NCBI GenBank assembly: GCA_965263105.1
Contig: CBDHGL010000006.1
Span: 310,001 to 374,000, forward strand
DNA: 64,000 nucleotides
Direction of reading: 5' to 3'
From: JBCCTX01 sp965263105
GTDB lineage: Bacteria; Bacteroidota; Bacteroidia; J057
Positions 56,311 through 64,000 of the stretch are shown in pieces (positions within the stretch are counted from its first letter, which is position 1; each line of letters begins with the position of its first letter). The notes under the pieces were generated by a model. It saw only the letters and a list, made by a program, of their open reading frames with translations, was not told the DNA's origin and made no database searches. The translations under genes and the position numbers were made by a program.

Positions 56311-59300
56311 ATGAAAAAAACCATTCATTTTTTCGTACTCGTATTACTTATCCTCCCTGCTGGATTTGCTCAGTCGGTAGAAGAAGCCATGAACGACCTC
56401 AAATGGCGAGCCATTGGCCCGGCCAATATGGGCGGGCGCGTAACCGATATCGATGGTATACCTGGAGATCCTAGCACCTTTTATATTTCAGGAGCAGATG
56501 GAGGCGTCTTCAAAACCACCAATGGGGGAGCTACTTTTGAAGCCCTTTTCACTAAGCAACGAGCCTATTCAGTAGGAGCCCTGACCATTGCTCCCTCTGA
56601 CCACAATGTTATCTGGCTAGGCAGTGGAGAAGGCGACCCTAGAAATTCTGTAGGGTATGGCAATGGTATGTATCGGTCTATTGATGGAGGCCAAAGCTGG
56701 GATCACATCGGATTGGATAAAACGGAACGCATTAAGCGAATTGTGGTACATCCCAATGACCCGGATGTAGCTTGCGTCTGTGCCCTGGGAAGAGAATGGG
56801 GGCCCAATAAAGAACGAGGGGTTTTCAAAACCACAGATGGAGGCCAAAGCTGGGAACATGTACTATCCATAAATGAAGATACAGGTTGTTCGGACCTTGC
56901 CATGGATATGTCCAATCCCCGGATTCTGTATGCAGGCATGTGGACCTTTCGTCGTAGGCCTTGGCGTTTTGACGATGGGGGAAAAGAAACGGCGGTTTAT
57001 CGCTCAAAAGACGGAGGTGCCACTTGGGAGAAAATCATGAAGGGTCTACCCGATATGCCCATGGCGCGCCCTGGATTAGCTGTGGCGCAGAGCCAACCCA
57101 ATACCGTGTATTTGATCACGGAATTCAAGAATACGGGCATGCTCTACCGTTCTGATGATAGAGGAAACTCCTGGCGCATGGTTAACAAAGATCCCAATAT
57201 CAATTTTCGCCCCTTTTACTACAGCGACATACGTGTAGATCCTAACAATCCCGATGTGGTCTACTCTCTTTCAGGTAGATTGGTAAAATCTACGGATGGA
57301 GGCAAGAACTTTGAAACCATCGCCCGCAACGTCCACGGTGACCATCAGTCCCTTTGGATTGATCCCATGAACTCCAAGCGGGTACTCAGCGGAAGCGACG
57401 GGGGCTATCAAGTCTCTTATGATGCCGGAAAAACCTGGGATATCATCAACAATGTGGAACTCTCCCAATTCTACCAATTGGATATAGACATGCTCCAGCC
57501 CTACAATGTCTATGGAGGCCTCCAGGATAACGGATGCTGGGTAGGACCTTCCAATTCTCTCACCAGTGCAGGCATCATGAAACGGCACTGGAAGCGCCTG
57601 AGCTATGGAGATGGCTACTATGCGGTGCCCATTCCCGGAAGTGAGCACGAGGTCTATACCAACCTTCAAGGCGGAGTTCCCTTTCACGTCGATAGTCGTA
57701 CAGGCATCGTTCGCAGCATACATCCCTATCCCAAAATTACGGGCTCTGCTGGTGATGCCATTGAAAAACACAAGTACCGTTTCAACTGGGACTCCCCTAT
57801 CCATATTTCCCCTCATGACCCCAATACCGTCTTCTTTGGGGGAAATGTCCTTTTCAAAAGTACGGACCGAGGCCACACCTGGAAAGAGATCAGTCCCGAT
57901 TTGACTACCAATGACAAAGACAAACAAAGAACTTCTGGAGGGGAAATTTACCAAGATAATACCGCAGCGGAATTCCACTGCTCTATCCTCTATATCGCCG
58001 AATCTCCGATAGAGGAAGGAGTCATTTGGGTAGGTACGGATGATGGAAATCTCCAGCTCACGAGAGATGGCGGAAAAACCTGGACCAACCTCAAAGACCG
58101 GGTAAGCGGGATGCCTGACTTTGCCTGGATAGGGAAAATCCATGCTTCTGAGCATGATGCAGGAACTGCCTTCCTGGCGGTAGACCAACATCGTATGGAC
58201 GATTTTCGTCCCTATGCCTTTATGACCACCGACTACGGTCAAACCTGGACTAAGATTACCAAGGGTTTACCCGCCGATGACTATGTAAAAGTCATTCGCC
58301 AAGATCCCAATCGTCCCAATGTCCTAGCTATCGGAATGGAACATGGCGTATACATTTCTCATGACAAGGGGGCCAATTGGTCTCGCATCAATCACAACCT
58401 CCCCCCCGTTTCTGTTAGAGATTTAAGGATTCATCCTCGTGAAGGGGATATCATCGTGGGTACTCATGGAAGAGGGGTATGGGTATTGGATGATGCTAGC
58501 TCCCTATTGGCCCTCGACCAAGCCCAATCAAAAAGCTCCCATCTATTTGAGGTGAGACCTGCGATTCGTTGGCATGCCTATCAGCAAATTGAAAACCTGG
58601 GCACACGGGTATATCGAGCCAAAAATCCCGATTTTGGGGCCTATGTAAATTATTTTGCCAGCGAAAAACCCGAAGAAGCTGTCACCCTGGAAATTCAGGA
58701 TTCGGAGGGCAATACCCTGAGAGAAATCAAAGACAGTACGGCTGTAAAAGGACTCAACCGAATTGTGTGGGACCTCAAAGGAACTGCCGCGGCAAAATTT
58801 AATGGGGCTCCTAAAGGGGGATGGCGCTCGGGGGTAGTTCGCCCCTTGGTTCCTCCTGGGAAATATAAGGCTGTTCTGAAGGTGGGAGGTGAATCTCATG
58901 AAACAGCGATTACGGTCTTAGCGGACCCGAGATTGGAACTGTCGCAAGACGATTATGTAGCTCAGGCTAAACACGTAGCCAAGCTTCGGGGTTTGCTGAA
59001 CGAAACCCATACCATGCTCAATCGCATGGATGCGATGCAGGATCAGCTCAAGGCGCTTAAAAAGCGAATTAAGTTGGAGGAAGGAGATCAAACTACTTTA
59101 CTAAAGGAAATTGACCAGGTGATGGAAAAACTGGTTGAGCAACGCAATGAGCTTACCCGTCCTGCACCTGCTATGACCTATCGGCAAAGGCCTCGCTTGC
59201 GAGAAGAAATCCTATCTCAGATGTATTCCATTGATGGCACGCCTGCCAAGCCTACGGGGCCTCAGGCTGCTCGGGCGGTTCAGTTGACCGAGGAGAAGGA

Positions 59301-59409
59301 AGCAGCCGTAAAAGCTTTTAAGACTTTTATGGAAGGTCCGGTTAAATCCTTGAATGAAAAAATGCAGGGAATGCCGGCCATTCAGGTGGAGGAAGAGGTG
59401 GGGAGTTAA
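56311..59409 (+). CDS. Secreted BNR/sortilin-like beta-propeller protein
   Basis: A 1032-residue exported protein (signal peptide ~1-20, ending GFAQS). Residues ~30-760 hold many BNR/Asp-box or VPS10-like repeats with the S-x-D-x-G-x-x-W pattern (e.g. RSIDGGQSWDHIG, KTTDGGQSWEHV, RSDDRGNSWRMV, KSTDRGHTWKE, ISHDKGANWSRI), which predict two beta-propellers. A fibronectin-like part (~800-890) and a helical coiled C-terminal part (~905-1010) follow. Such proteins are often annotated as glycosyl hydrolase BNR, but no catalytic residues are obvious. Ligand and reaction unknown. Confidence 0.82.
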   Translation: MKKTIHFFVLVLLILPAGFAQSVEEAMNDLKWRAIGPANMGGRVTDIDGIPGDPSTFYISGADGGVFKTTNGGATFEALFTKQRAYSVGALTIAPSDHNVIWLGSGEGDPRNSVGYGNGMYRSIDGGQSWDHIGLDKTERIKRIVVHPNDPDVACVCALGREWGPNKERGVFKTTDGGQSWEHVLSINEDTGCSDLAMDMSNPRILYAGMWTFRRRPWRFDDGGKETAVYRSKDGGATWEKIMKGLPDMPMARPGLAVAQSQPNTVYLITEFKNTGMLYRSDDRGNSWRMVNKDPNINFRPFYYSDIRVDPNNPDVVYSLSGRLVKSTDGGKNFETIARNVHGDHQSLWIDPMNSKRVLSGSDGGYQVSYDAGKTWDIINNVELSQFYQLDIDMLQPYNVYGGLQDNGCWVGPSNSLTSAGIMKRHWKRLSYGDGYYAVPIPGSEHEVYTNLQGGVPFHVDSRTGIVRSIHPYPKITGSAGDAIEKHKYRFNWDSPIHISPHDPNTVFFGGNVLFKSTDRGHTWKEISPDLTTNDKDKQRTSGGEIYQDNTAAEFHCSILYIAESPIEEGVIWVGTDDGNLQLTRDGGKTWTNLKDRVSGMPDFAWIGKIHASEHDAGTAFLAVDQHRMDDFRPYAFMTTDYGQTWTKITKGLPADDYVKVIRQDPNRPNVLAIGMEHGVYISHDKGANWSRINHNLPPVSVRDLRIHPREGDIIVGTHGRGVWVLDDASSLLALDQAQSKSSHLFEVRPAIRWHAYQQIENLGTRVYRAKNPDFGAYVNYFASEKPEEAVTLEIQDSEGNTLREIKDSTAVKGLNRIVWDLKGTAAAKFNGAPKGGWRSGVVRPLVPPGKYKAVLKVGGESHETAITVLADPRLELSQDDYVAQAKHVAKLRGLLNETHTMLNRMDAMQDQLKALKKRIKLEEGDQTTLLKEIDQVMEKLVEQRNELTRPAPAMTYRQRPRLREEILSQMYSIDGTPAKPTGPQAARAVQLTEEKEAAVKAFKTFMEGPVKSLNEKMQGMPAIQVEEEVGS

Positions 59410-59410
59410 T

Positions 59411-59506
59411 AGACCATAGTCGACAGTCCACGGTTTTTATCGTGAATATTTTCACTCGAATTGTTTAGGCTATTAGGCTAAACTAATTACCGTGGACTGT
59501 GGACAA
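59411..59506. repeat. Intergenic palindromic repeat, copy A
   Basis: Between two convergent 3' ends. It contains gtcgacagtccacggt and a perfect 12-bp inverted repeat (acagtccacggt at 59423-59434, complement at 59489-59500). Its left half matches copy C (61928-61980) across about 50 bases, including the cactcga segment. Position fits a terminator or mobile palindromic element. Confidence 0.55.
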
Positions 59507-59507
59507 A

Positions 59508-60296
59508 TTATTCCACCACATACCACACACAGGTAGTCACAAAATTCCGAAAAAACGGAATGGCAGTTACCCATTTGGCTTGTTTACGGGCTTTGAGGCC
59601 GAATTTGTATAGGTAGATGGGATTGATGAGAAAATGGGTTTTGTGAACGACGGACAATTGGCTTTGGGAGAGAATCCGCTCAAAGCGTTCGATGGAGATT
59701 CCGGTATCTTTGATTTCCATCAGGGCGCCTATGACGCGCTTCTGTTCTCCTCCTATGGCTAAAATTCCTTTGTACAGGGGTCTGGGGAGGATATGGTAAT
59801 AGGGTAATACGGACAAAAATTTCTTGGTACAGATCTGCTGGTGGCCCCCAAAGGGCATATACCAAGGGGGAAAGCCAAAAAATATTCTGCCACCAGGCTT
59901 GAGGAACTGTTTGAGGTGGGGAATCATCCGCTCCTGCTCTGGGATATGTTCGATGGTATCTTTTAGCAAAACCCAATCCAATGATCCGCGAAACTCTTCA
60001 ACGAAAGCTTTATCATAGACATCCTGAACCCGAAAACTGGCCTTTCCCTCCTGGATTTCCTCACGATAGATTTCCTGGGCTTTTTTGATCGGGTTTTCAC
60101 TTAGGTCAACCCCCATTACCCAGGCCCCTTTCTCCATAAAGGGCTCTAGTACGCCCCCTGCATCGCAGCCCACTTCCATTACCCGCATTCCCGGCTTTAT
60201 TGGCAGTACTTCCTCCATAAAGGGAAGCACATAATTCCGCGAATTTTCTACTTGCTGACGGTGCCGCTCGGATATGTTGGCGTGTTGTTTTAGCAT
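59508..60296 (-). CDS. Class I SAM-dependent methyltransferase
   Basis: A 262-residue enzyme, start chosen at ATG 60296. The SAM-binding glycine motif is MRVMEVGCDAGGVL (38-51); the next acid is in WVMGVDLSENPIKKAQ, and motif IV is DWVLLKDTIEHIP. The C-terminal half has PGGRIFFGFPPWYMPFGGHQ and resembles methyltransferases found beside glycan or lipid loci. A longer frame from 60365 exists, but its extra residues (including WTVDYS) are encoded by intergenic repeat B, so the shorter start is preferred. Acceptor unknown. Divergent from the symporter gene. Confidence 0.8.
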   Translation of the reverse strand: MLKQHANISERHRQQVENSRNYVLPFMEEVLPIKPGMRVMEVGCDAGGVLEPFMEKGAWVMGVDLSENPIKKAQEIYREEIQEGKASFRVQDVYDKAFVEEFRGSLDWVLLKDTIEHIPEQERMIPHLKQFLKPGGRIFFGFPPWYMPFGGHQQICTKKFLSVLPYYHILPRPLYKGILAIGGEQKRVIGALMEIKDTGISIERFERILSQSQLSVVHKTHFLINPIYLYKFGLKARKQAKWVTAIPFFRNFVTTCVWYVVE

Positions 60297-60313
60297 AAGG
60301 GGATAAATGGTTG

Positions 60314-60400
60314 AATAGTCGACGGTCCACAGTCTAGGTTGGTAATTTGGCTTTTGATCCATCACACCCTTTCAATCCAGACTGTCGACTATGGACTATC
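60314..60400. repeat. Intergenic palindromic repeat, copy B
   Basis: Carries the family core at both ends in opposite orientation: atagtcgacggtccacagtc from 60315 and agactgtcgactatggac on the right, near 60379-60396. It lies between divergent genes, unlike copies A and C, and forms the apparent extra N-terminus of the methyltransferase. Confidence 0.5.
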
Positions 60401-60441
60401 AAGCTATTTAACTCTATTCACAAATTAACTATCTTCCCCCC

Positions 60442-61923
60442 ATGAATCCTACCACTACCTTGTTTTTGATTCTGGGCTATTTCGCCCTCTTGTTTATTAT
60501 CTCCTGGCGGACGGGTCGCAAAGCTGATGCCAAAACCTTTTTCAATGCCAATAAGTCCTCCCCCTGGTACCTGGTGGCTTTTGGGATGATTGGGGCTTCC
60601 CTTTCTGGGGTTACCTTTATTTCTATCCCTGGAGCTGTAGGCAATGACCTTTGGCATTATTTTCAGATCGTCTTTGGCTATTTGCTAGGCTATGCAGTTA
60701 TAGCTCTGGTTTTAATGCCCCTTTACTATAAGCTAAACCTACTCTCCATTTATGGATATTTAGAACAGCGTCTGGGAATTCGGTCGTACAAAATGGGGGC
60801 TATATTCTTCCTTTTTTCTCGTATCGTGGGCGCAAGCCTTCGCCTATACCTGGTGGTTCTGGTTCTCCAGTTGGCCATCATGGATGCCTTCGGAATTCCC
60901 TTTGCGGTAACGGTTTTGATTTCGATCATTTTGATTTATCTCTATACCTTCCGTGGCGGGATCAAAACCGTGGTATGGACAGATACCCTTCAGACTTTTT
61001 TCATGCTGGCCGGTGCAGCCATTACGGTGTATCTGATTTGTAGTGAATTGGGCTTGAGCCTGGGGGACCTTCCAAATACCATTAGAAGTAGTGGCCTTTC
61101 AGAAGTCTTTGTCTGGGATTGGGCGCCGGGAAGCAACTTTTTCAAGCAATTTATCTCCGGTGCCTTTATTGCCGTGGCCATGACCGGCCTGGACCAGGAC
61201 ATGATGCAGAAAAACCTGACTTGTCGCAACTTAGGAGAGGCCCAAAAAAATGTCTTTTGGTTTTCTGTGGTTCTCATCTTTGCCAACCTCCTCTTTCTCA
61301 GCCTGGGCGTCTTGCTCTATGTGTATGGATTTGAGAAAGGCATCGTCGAGTTGACTCAGGCAGCGGACTGTGCCATCAAAGTGCTAGACCCTGCAACTGG
61401 GGAGATGCTTTGCCGAAAAACCGACCAACTCTTTCCTCTATTAAGTCTCAACTTTCTGGGACCTGTTGCGGGTTCCATTTTCGTCTTGGGTGTGATTGCG
61501 GCAGCCTATTCCAGTGCGGATTCAGCCCTTACAGCGCTTACCACCTCCTTCTGTGTGGATATCCTCAATTTTGAAAAGAAGACGGACGAACAAGCCAAAC
61601 TTCGGACTCGCTACCTGGTCCACATCGGCTTTGCCACGGTCCTATTTTTCACTATCCTCATTTTCAATGCCCTCAACAACGATGCGGTCATCTGGGAAGT
61701 CTTTCGCGCAGCAGGCTATACCTATGGCCCCTTGTTGGGCATGTTTGCCTTTGGGATGTTTACCCCATGGAAGGTAAAAGACCTGTGGGTGCCCGTGGTT
61801 TGTATCGTTGCCCCGATCCTCACTTATTTTATCGCCCAATCGAGTGTGGATGTAGGCTTTTTGATCTTGCCGATCAATGGTTTGTTGACCTTTGTGGGGC
61901 TGTGGTTGGTGAGGGAACGGTAG
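60442..61923 (+). CDS. Sodium:solute symporter (SSS family)
   Basis: A 493-residue inner-membrane symporter with about 13 helices and SSS-family wording (GASLSGVTFISIPG near residue 50; GGIKTVVWTDTLQTFFMLAG; AAYSSADSALTALTTSFCVD, the conserved Ser-Ala-Asp-Ser-type sodium region). It uses the Na+ gradient to import a solute such as a sugar, sialic acid or carboxylate; substrate cannot be read. It starts on the far side of repeat B from the methyltransferase and ends at repeat C. No operon partner. Confidence 0.9.
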   Translation: MNPTTTLFLILGYFALLFIISWRTGRKADAKTFFNANKSSPWYLVAFGMIGASLSGVTFISIPGAVGNDLWHYFQIVFGYLLGYAVIALVLMPLYYKLNLLSIYGYLEQRLGIRSYKMGAIFFLFSRIVGASLRLYLVVLVLQLAIMDAFGIPFAVTVLISIILIYLYTFRGGIKTVVWTDTLQTFFMLAGAAITVYLICSELGLSLGDLPNTIRSSGLSEVFVWDWAPGSNFFKQFISGAFIAVAMTGLDQDMMQKNLTCRNLGEAQKNVFWFSVVLIFANLLFLSLGVLLYVYGFEKGIVELTQAADCAIKVLDPATGEMLCRKTDQLFPLLSLNFLGPVAGSIFVLGVIAAAYSSADSALTALTTSFCVDILNFEKKTDEQAKLRTRYLVHIGFATVLFFTILIFNALNNDAVIWEVFRAAGYTYGPLLGMFAFGMFTPWKVKDLWVPVVCIVAPILTYFIAQSSVDVGFLILPINGLLTFVGLWLVRER

Positions 61924-61927
61924 TTTT

Positions 61928-61980
61928 ATAGTCTATGGTCGACGGTCCACAGTATTTTTGTGATAGAATTCACTCGATTT
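61928..61980. repeat. Intergenic palindromic repeat, copy C
   Basis: Contains tatggtcgacggtccacagt and a following segment with gaattcactcga that match copy A. It lies between the convergent 3' ends of the symporter and CHAT genes, which fits a terminator-like or mobile palindromic role. Confidence 0.5.
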
Positions 61981-62023
61981 CTCATTTATCTATAAACTCT
62001 AGTTTATGGGACTACCAATCACT

Positions 62024-62971
62024 CTATTCCCAATCCTCTTTGAGTCTTTTGACAAACTGCAATAAGGCAAAACGAAACTGATTTTTAGCGGTCATATCCT
62101 CTGATGGAGAGTGAATCCCTTGGATGTATTTGCTTTCGATGCCTTCTAGCCTACCAGTGAGACCATCTAGCTCTAATTGATCCTCTTCCGAAACAGAATT
62201 ATCGAGTATTTTCAATACCCTACGAAATTGATTTCGGGTGATATACTTTTGGAGTTGTTTCCAATCGGGGGGAGGGGCAAAAACTGGACTTCTGGAGCTC
62301 TCCTCTGAGGGGGAAGTTTCAAGCAATCGCCAATTTTCGGCTTTCTCATCTGTCGCGAATAAACCCCACTTGTCCTCGCTAATTTCATCAAAATCTAGCT
62401 CGAAACCCCGATGTATGCCTCCACCTGTCAACACATGACTCACCGGGAATATCGCATCATTGAAGGCTTGTCTTAAGGTCAGACCTGACAAGAGGCCTCT
62501 ATAGAAGATATCTGAAAAATTGAATGCGTCTTTGTCCAAGACTTTATTCGGAGTAGCAATCACGGCTGCCACCCCTGCTTGATGAAAAAATCTCACCTGT
62601 GCTTTCGTGGCACAGGCGTTGAGAAATACCAATTTGAGGGAAGGAGCGAGATCTTTTTCAAATAGGGAAGCGACCTTCGATCCTTCTACCTTTGCAGGAC
62701 TGCCATCAGCTTGCATGAATAATAGCAGCTGTGAATTCGCATGACCGGAGAAGTGAAATATGCTCATTTCCTTTCTGCAATCCTGGAGCTCTGCTACCCA
62801 ATTTGCCGGTTCCTCTGACCCTGAAAACCTTGCCTGGATATATTCTTTTCTGCTTGTAAAGGTTCTTCTAAGCTGTTCTTTCTCTCGCCCCAAATTCTTT
62901 AAAAATCTATCGGAATTCTTATAATCTTGGGCAAAGGTGAGGAAGATGGTGGTTAAATCATTGAGAGGCAT
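62024..62971 (-). CDS. CHAT-domain caspase-like protease with C-terminal effector-associated-like domain
   Basis: A 315-residue cytoplasmic protein. Residues ~5-220 are a CHAT (caspase-HetF-associated with TPRs) peptidase: His77 in FHFSGHANSQ and Cys120 in VFLNACATKAQ form the expected catalytic dyad. Residues ~237-314 (QFRRVLKIL, LTGRLEGIESKYIQGIHSPS, RFALLQFVKRL) match the pattern of an EAD11-like effector-associated domain. Such domains recruit effectors to conflict-system NTPases. The decayed ROCO-type GTPase upstream on the same strand fits that setting. Target and partner inferred, not proven. Confidence 0.8.
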   Translation of the reverse strand: MPLNDLTTIFLTFAQDYKNSDRFLKNLGREKEQLRRTFTSRKEYIQARFSGSEEPANWVAELQDCRKEMSIFHFSGHANSQLLLFMQADGSPAKVEGSKVASLFEKDLAPSLKLVFLNACATKAQVRFFHQAGVAAVIATPNKVLDKDAFNFSDIFYRGLLSGLTLRQAFNDAIFPVSHVLTGGGIHRGFELDFDEISEDKWGLFATDEKAENWRLLETSPSEESSRSPVFAPPPDWKQLQKYITRNQFRRVLKILDNSVSEEDQLELDGLTGRLEGIESKYIQGIHSPSEDMTAKNQFRFALLQFVKRLKEDWE

Positions 62972-63259
62972 GTTTAGAGGGAGTTATTGAAGCCTTATAA
63001 ACTTTATACATTCGGCGAAGTTAATTTTAGTTTTTTAAAACCGAATAAATATGCTAGCCTCAGTTTGATTGCTCCTTCTTTCCAATTCATCTCCACTCAA
63101 AATACCTGTCATAGGTTTCTTCAACCTCATTTATCTACCCTGTAGAGAATAGAGCAGATCTGATAATTTTCTGGATCTACTGAATCTATTAAATGGCTTA
63201 ATCGCAACTCCAAATTGATTATTCCCGCCTAATTCAATCGAGAGACTGCTCATATGACT

Positions 63260-64000
63260 CTAATTGTCTTTATTTCCTTTGAACTGAAAATAAAGGCATC
63301 TGGTAGTAGTATCTCCCAAATCAACGCTCAAGAAACTTCTATGACATTGCAATTTTAGCATTCCTTTTTTTAGCTTATCTAATTTCTGTTGAGAAAAAAA
63401 ATAAGGTTCATCAATTGGATACACTCTTTACATATACACGGAACCATTTTTGAAACTTGAATTTTTGTAGTTCACCGAATTTAAAGGTGCTATTAATTAA
63501 TTCCGAGTTCATTACAATTACCCCCATTAAATCCCTCGGGAAGGCCCCCTGAACTTTAATTTCGTTCTTTCATCTATGCTATTCTCTAAGATTGGGCGAA
63601 AGCTCCTGTATTTTGATCATGCTTGAGAATTACTCCTCTTTTCCATACAATATCCACAAATTCAGTTTTATTCTTCTTTTTTATTTCTTCAGAATAAATT
63701 AAATGATGCAAGCGTACAATCAACCTATTAGGCGCGTAAGTACCCCTTTAGGAAGAAAATCATATCTATAATATAATTTCAAAATACCCCCTCTTCCCAT
63801 GATAAGTAGGGGGATCAAATGGTAATAATTCCGGAATACAAAAAATTCTTTTTGTTTGGAAGTTTATAAGCAAAGTTCAAACTTTTCCATCAAAGCTAAT
63901 AATTGTTCAAAGACTCCTTTGTATTTTACGCCTTCTCCCCAGACCTTCATGTAATATCTCTCTACTAAACTTTCCTTTAGACTTTCTTATCCTTCTTGTA
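63260..64000 (-). pseudogene. Decayed 3' part of a Roc-COR (ROCO) GTPase gene, cut by the window edge
   Basis: No single long frame survives, but reverse-strand pieces read like successive parts of a COR domain. Piece 1 (63986-63865): ESLVERYYMKVWGEGVKYKG then EQLLALMEKFELCL before a stop. Piece 2 (63782-63699), same frame: LKLYYRYDFLPKGVLTRLIG, stop, LYACII. Piece 3 (63660-63586), another frame: VDIVWKRGVILKHDQNTGAF. Piece 4 (~63533-63460): GVIVMNSELINSTFKFGELQ. Piece 5 (63429-63260): IDEPYFFSQQKLDKLKK. Known COR domains show LM-x-K-FEL, Y-x-FLP-x-x-x-x-R-x-I and W-x-x-GV in that order. Several stops and frameshifts indicate a dead gene; the Roc and N-terminal parts would lie to the right. 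Confidence 0.6.

Noticed and set aside
57271..58242. Long antisense ORF (323 codons) inside the BNR-repeat gene
   Set aside because: The plus-strand frame shows regular Asp-box repeats throughout; the antisense frame is a by-product of that codon pattern.

Overview
The window looks like a chromosome segment of a marine, polysaccharide-degrading member of the Bacteroidota, close to the Saprospiria/Cytophagia groups. The evidence is a SusC/SusD pair, SprB-like repeats with a type IX secretion (T9SS) C-terminal domain, TonB-linked outer-membrane receptors, many lipoproteins, TAnnTTTG-like promoter elements and several sulfatases. No phage, plasmid, rRNA, tRNA or CRISPR genes were seen. All assignments come from reading the sequence and recalling family signatures; no database search was run.

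Left part (1-24.8 kb). A polyprenyl-phosphate sugar transferase runs off the left edge. A 1.3 kb AT-rich gap follows, then a 2472-residue secreted protein that fuses a PQQ-type sugar dehydrogenase, a di-haem cytochrome, lectin-like, PKD, FN3 and discoidin domains, nine SprB-like repeats and a T9SS tail. Next come two tiny membrane-protein ORFs, a DUF3078 outer-membrane protein, a secreted DUF5060 glycoside hydrolase with a dockerin-like end, a dienelactone hydrolase, an Nramp-like transporter with an altered metal site, a TonB receptor, a TPR histidine kinase, a PepSY-TM protein, a small secreted protein and a DinB protein.

Centre (25.0-53.8 kb). This is one large polysaccharide utilization locus (PUL). 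Block 1 reads leftwards from susC: susC, susD, a hairpin, sulfatase, GH117, SDR, planctomycete-type cytochrome (DUF1549/DUF1553), two related glucuronidase-like hydrolases, sulfatase, GH117. Block 2, also leftward, is sulfatase, a sulfatase broken by two frameshifts, GH117, a RhaT-type sugar symporter and a Gfo/Idh oxidoreductase. Between the blocks a TPR-TM-HTH regulator reads rightward, divergent from susC. Three GH117 paralogues and four sulfatase genes point to a sulfated glycan, probably algal. The RhaT-type symporter, the glucuronidase-like pair and the lack of any endo-agarase do not fit a standard agar or porphyran locus, so the substrate is unresolved. A 284-bp MITE-like element sits beside the regulator.

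Right part (53.9-64 kb). General genes: MATE exporter, TenA, a secreted BNR-repeat protein, a methyltransferase and a sodium:solute symporter. Three copies of an intergenic palindromic repeat lie among them. The end of the window holds a CHAT protease with a C-terminal effector-associated-like domain and, upstream of it on the same strand, what reads as the decayed 3' end of a Roc-COR (ROCO) GTPase gene. Together these suggest the edge of a conflict or defence island.
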